A DNA stretch of 64,000 bases from Streptomyces brevispora (GTDB lineage Bacteria > Actinomycetota > Actinomycetes > Streptomycetales > Streptomycetaceae), in the NCBI RefSeq assembly GCF_007829885.1, contig NZ_VIWW01000001.1, forward strand, positions 4,340,001 through 4,404,000. The letters run 5' to 3'. The translations under genes and the position numbers were made by a program. Of the stretch, positions 61,658 to 64,000 are shown one piece after another. The notes under the pieces were generated by a model. That model had not been told where the DNA came from, made no database searches, and worked only from the letters and a program-made list of their open reading frames with translations. Numbering within the stretch: the stretch's first letter is position 1; each line of letters begins with the position of its first letter.

Positions 61658-62416
61658 ATGCCCATTTCGATGTCCGAGTGTTCCTTTTCCTATCGGCGTA
61701 GACGCCCGGTGCTGCGTGATCTCAGCTATACGCTGCCGCCCGGGCGGACCGTGCTCCTGGGTCCGAACGGAGCGGGAAAGAGTACCCTGTTGGGCTTGTG
61801 CGCATCTGCGCTGCGCCCCGATTCCGGTTCCGTCACCTATGGCGACCTGAGCACCGGCCGGCGTCGCGCGCTGCCCGCGTTCCGTAGGCGCGTGGCATGG
61901 ATGCCTCAGCAGGTGGAGCAGGTGCAGGGGCTCACGGCCCGGGATCAGGTCGCGTATTCCGGTTGGCTCAAGGGGATGCCCCGGCGCGAGGCGTGGCGTG
62001 AGGCTCTCCAGGCCCTGGATCGCGTGGAGTTGGCCGATCGGGCGGATGACAAGGTCCAGGAACTCTCCGGGGGGCAGCAGCGGCGCGTCGCAGTGGCGCA
62101 GGCCCTCGTGCATGACGCAGAGGTCCTTCTCCTCGATGAGCCGACAGCGGGCATGGATCCCCGGCAGCGGCAGGTCTTCCACCAGATTCTCGCCGATCTG
62201 TCGAAGGAGGTGCACATCGCTCTCTCCACCCATGACACCTCGGACATCGCCAACTCGTACGACTCAGTCGTAGTTCTGTCGGACGGTCAGGTGCGCTTCT
62301 CGGGAACAGTGGTGGACTTCCTTTCCCACGCGAGCGCGACGGCGACATCCGACGAGCAGCGGGCCACCTCCGCTTATCAGGCCTTCATCGAGATCGATGG
62401 GGCGATCTCGTGGTGA
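61658..62416 (+). CDS. ABC transporter ATP-binding protein
   Basis: The 252-aa ATPase has Walker A LLGPNGAGKSTLLGL, Q-loop MPQQVEQVQG, signature LSGGQQRRVAVAQAL, Walker B VLLLDEPTAGMDP and the H-loop STHDT. It resembles the exporter-type single ATPases that work with separate membrane subunits. ATG 61658 has AAGG 6 bases upstream. Its stop overlaps the next gene (GTGA). Confidence 0.94.
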   Translation: MPISMSECSFSYRRRRPVLRDLSYTLPPGRTVLLGPNGAGKSTLLGLCASALRPDSGSVTYGDLSTGRRRALPAFRRRVAWMPQQVEQVQGLTARDQVAYSGWLKGMPRREAWREALQALDRVELADRADDKVQELSGGQQRRVAVAQALVHDAEVLLLDEPTAGMDPRQRQVFHQILADLSKEVHIALSTHDTSDIANSYDSVVVLSDGQVRFSGTVVDFLSHASATATSDEQRATSAYQAFIEIDGAISW

Positions 62417-63756
62417 ACCGATTCCCCTTTGCTCGGCACTCGGGCGCCATCGGGCTCGGAGCCCCGACGGTGGCTCTGGCCATATACTTCACCGCCTACC
62501 AGCCCATGCCGTTCACCGGTGAGGATTCCATCGTCGTGGTCTCGGTGGCCCTGAGGGTCGCCGCGTTGGGAATCGCTTTGGTGGCCGCCTGGGACGCAGG
62601 GAGGCTTCGCCAGGCTCGGATCACAGCCGCCCCGTCCAGCCGCCCCCTGCTGCGAATATTTGTCGATGCGATGGCCCCCACCCTGGTCCTGATGATCATC
62701 AGCTGGGCGGCGTCCTTCCTGTTCGTGATCAGCTATCTGGGAGGCCCCGCACCAGGGTTCCACGACACCGTTCCAATGGTCCGAAGTCTTGCGATCCCCT
62801 TCAGTGCAGTAGCAGTCGGCTTCCTCCTCGGGCTCTCCCTTCCGCCCGTTATCGCCCGCCCCCTTGCGGTGGTGATCACGGCGCTGTGGGTCTTCGTCGC
62901 CTATACGCTGGGTATCCCATGGCTGCGGGCGATATCCGGATTCGACATGAGCACTCCGACCTATACGGATGTCGTGGACCGCGCCTACCTCATGGCACCG
63001 GCGATCCTGGCTCTCGGGCTGCTGCTCGGTCTTGTCGCGCTCAGCCTGCTCTCACGTCCGGCGCTGCGCGCCGCCGCCGTGGTCTGCTGTGTCCTCGCGG
63101 GCTTCGGGGCGTCGTATCCTCTGGTGAGTGACGCCCCGCGCTACGCCGACCCCACCGTTCCCCGCACTTGGGCAACGACGTGTGAGCGAACTGCCCCGGT
63201 GATCTGTGTGCCCGGCGAGTTCGCCGACGACATCCCCGCGCTGCACCGCTCCGCTCAACACGCGCTGCCCCGCCTGCGAGAGGTCGGGTTCACCCCACCC
63301 CGGAAGCTGGCCTTCGTCTCGGAGGATCTACCGCTGGCACGCGACACCTGGCGAACCTTCCTCCAGAAGCCGGTGACCCGCCACCGCAGCCGGGCCGTCT
63401 ACGTCAGCGCCTTGGTTCCGACAGGGCTCCACGACTGCCCGGACCTTCCTGATGACTACGTTTATCCGGGGCGCGGAGCCGCTTCCGCCTGGATCGGCCT
63501 GACGGTTGGGATGTCGGAGGCAGAGGCCGCCCGCAGCTACGGACCCAGCGGTGTGTACCGGGCACGCTGGGTGCGCAGCCTCCCCAAGGCGAAGCAGTAC
63601 GCTTGGTACAAGCAGCAGTTGAGTTACCTCGAGTCCTGCGACGAGCAGGTCCACGAGAAGGCCCGGGCGGGGGCCAAGGACGAGAACGAGCGGGGCCGAG
63701 CGCTGGGCCCGCAGTTGGAGGATGCGGCGGACATGGCACCGGGGGTGGACCGTTGA
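62413..63756 (+). CDS. membrane protein with soluble C-terminal domain
   Basis: The 447-aa protein has about six membrane segments in residues 10-235 and then a ~210-residue domain without membrane segments, with four cysteines (TTCERTAPVICVPGEF, LHDCPDLPD, LESCDEQ), probably outside the cell. A charged, Ala-rich tail ends it. It is coupled to the ABC ATPase gene and is probably the permease or an accessory export subunit. I do not recognise a family. GTG 62410 is one codon upstream. Confidence 0.85.
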   Translation: MNRFPFARHSGAIGLGAPTVALAIYFTAYQPMPFTGEDSIVVVSVALRVAALGIALVAAWDAGRLRQARITAAPSSRPLLRIFVDAMAPTLVLMIISWAASFLFVISYLGGPAPGFHDTVPMVRSLAIPFSAVAVGFLLGLSLPPVIARPLAVVITALWVFVAYTLGIPWLRAISGFDMSTPTYTDVVDRAYLMAPAILALGLLLGLVALSLLSRPALRAAAVVCCVLAGFGASYPLVSDAPRYADPTVPRTWATTCERTAPVICVPGEFADDIPALHRSAQHALPRLREVGFTPPRKLAFVSEDLPLARDTWRTFLQKPVTRHRSRAVYVSALVPTGLHDCPDLPDDYVYPGRGAASAWIGLTVGMSEAEAARSYGPSGVYRARWVRSLPKAKQYAWYKQQLSYLESCDEQVHEKARAGAKDENERGRALGPQLEDAADMAPGVDR

Positions 63757-64000
63757 CCCTCTGGGCGCGCGCACGAAGAATCTGGCTGCTGCCTGTGGCC
63801 CTGTTCGCCTGGACGCTCCTCCTTGTGCTCGTGCGCGACGACGTGGCGAAGGTTCCCCAGATCGCCGCGCGGGGCACCTTCTCGATCAAGCTGATGAATT
63901 TCGTCCCGCTCATCCTGTGCATCCCGACGATGTACTGCATGAGCCGGCGCCTCATCGCCACCGAAACCACAGCGGCGCGAGCGGTCGCTGTCGTTGACCG
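63753..64000 (+). CDS. second membrane protein of the ABC cassette, 3' end cut
   Basis: TTG 63753 overlaps the previous stop (TTGA). The 82 visible residues hold two membrane helices (IWLLPVALFAWTLLLVLV and LMNFVPLILCIPTMYCM), as in ABC-2 type permeases. The gene runs off the right edge. Confidence 0.75.
   Translation, partial: MTLWARARRIWLLPVALFAWTLLLVLVRDDVAKVPQIAARGTFSIKLMNFVPLILCIPTMYCMSRRLIATETTAARAVAVVD

Overview
The window is high-GC chromosomal DNA from a Streptomyces. The gene order and content say so: sigR-rsrA, the dasR/dasABCD/nagB aminosugar block, a WhiB-family gene next to a PdtaS-type kinase, a SigH-type sigma factor with its anti-sigma factor, snapalysin with a LysR gene, and class Ia nrdAB behind a cobalamin riboswitch. 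Most genes are ordinary core Streptomyces genes. There is no rRNA, CRISPR array, prophage or intact insertion sequence.

Layout. 1-6.4 kb: the 3' end of a UPF0182 membrane protein, a large Sel1-repeat protein bracketed by two identical initiator tRNA genes, then a Fur-family regulator divergent from a catalase. 6.5-13.9 kb: CBS protein, HisN-type phosphatase, TetR regulator, SugE-type exporter, rsgA-aroA, M50 protease, SRAP/YedK DNA-repair protein and an alpha/beta hydrolase. 13.9-20.7 kb: sigR-rsrA with a perfect SigR-type promoter, two coupled HD-domain membrane proteins, a TPR protein, a peptide deformylase and a secreted M15 peptidase. 20.7-25.6 kb: a broken GH20 hexosaminidase gene, then nrdAB. 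25.6-36.5 kb: GNAT, a DUF3311/SSS symporter pair and the DasR regulon core. 36.5-45.3 kb: sensor kinase, whiB-family gene, diacylglycerol-kinase-like gene, sigH operon, UBP zinc finger, Na+/H+ antiporter and a PLP enzyme. 45.4-50.7 kb: an amidase, hmp with nsrR, and a family 2B encapsulin shell gene followed by a polyprenyl diphosphate synthase, its probable cargo. 50.9-60.7 kb: small regulators, snapalysin/LysR, short-chain enzymes, a sortase-type surface protein and a frameshifted TetR gene. 61-64 kb: an accessory cassette with a frameshifted small secreted protein, an ABC ATPase and two membrane proteins, the last cut by the window edge.

Several regulatory circuits can be read from the DNA: five DasR-type operators tie aminosugar uptake, deamination, a symporter operon and a sensor kinase together; two NsrR-like 23-bp dyads flank hmp and nsrR; SigR autoregulates from GGAAT-N18-GTT; a B12 riboswitch precedes nrdAB; a perfect 9-bp inverted repeat covers the start of a DUF1648/GntR operon.

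The candidates for less-described biology are the encapsulin/prenyl synthase pair (with a start-less proline-rich frame in front of the cargo gene) and the secreted-protein/ABC cassette at the right end.
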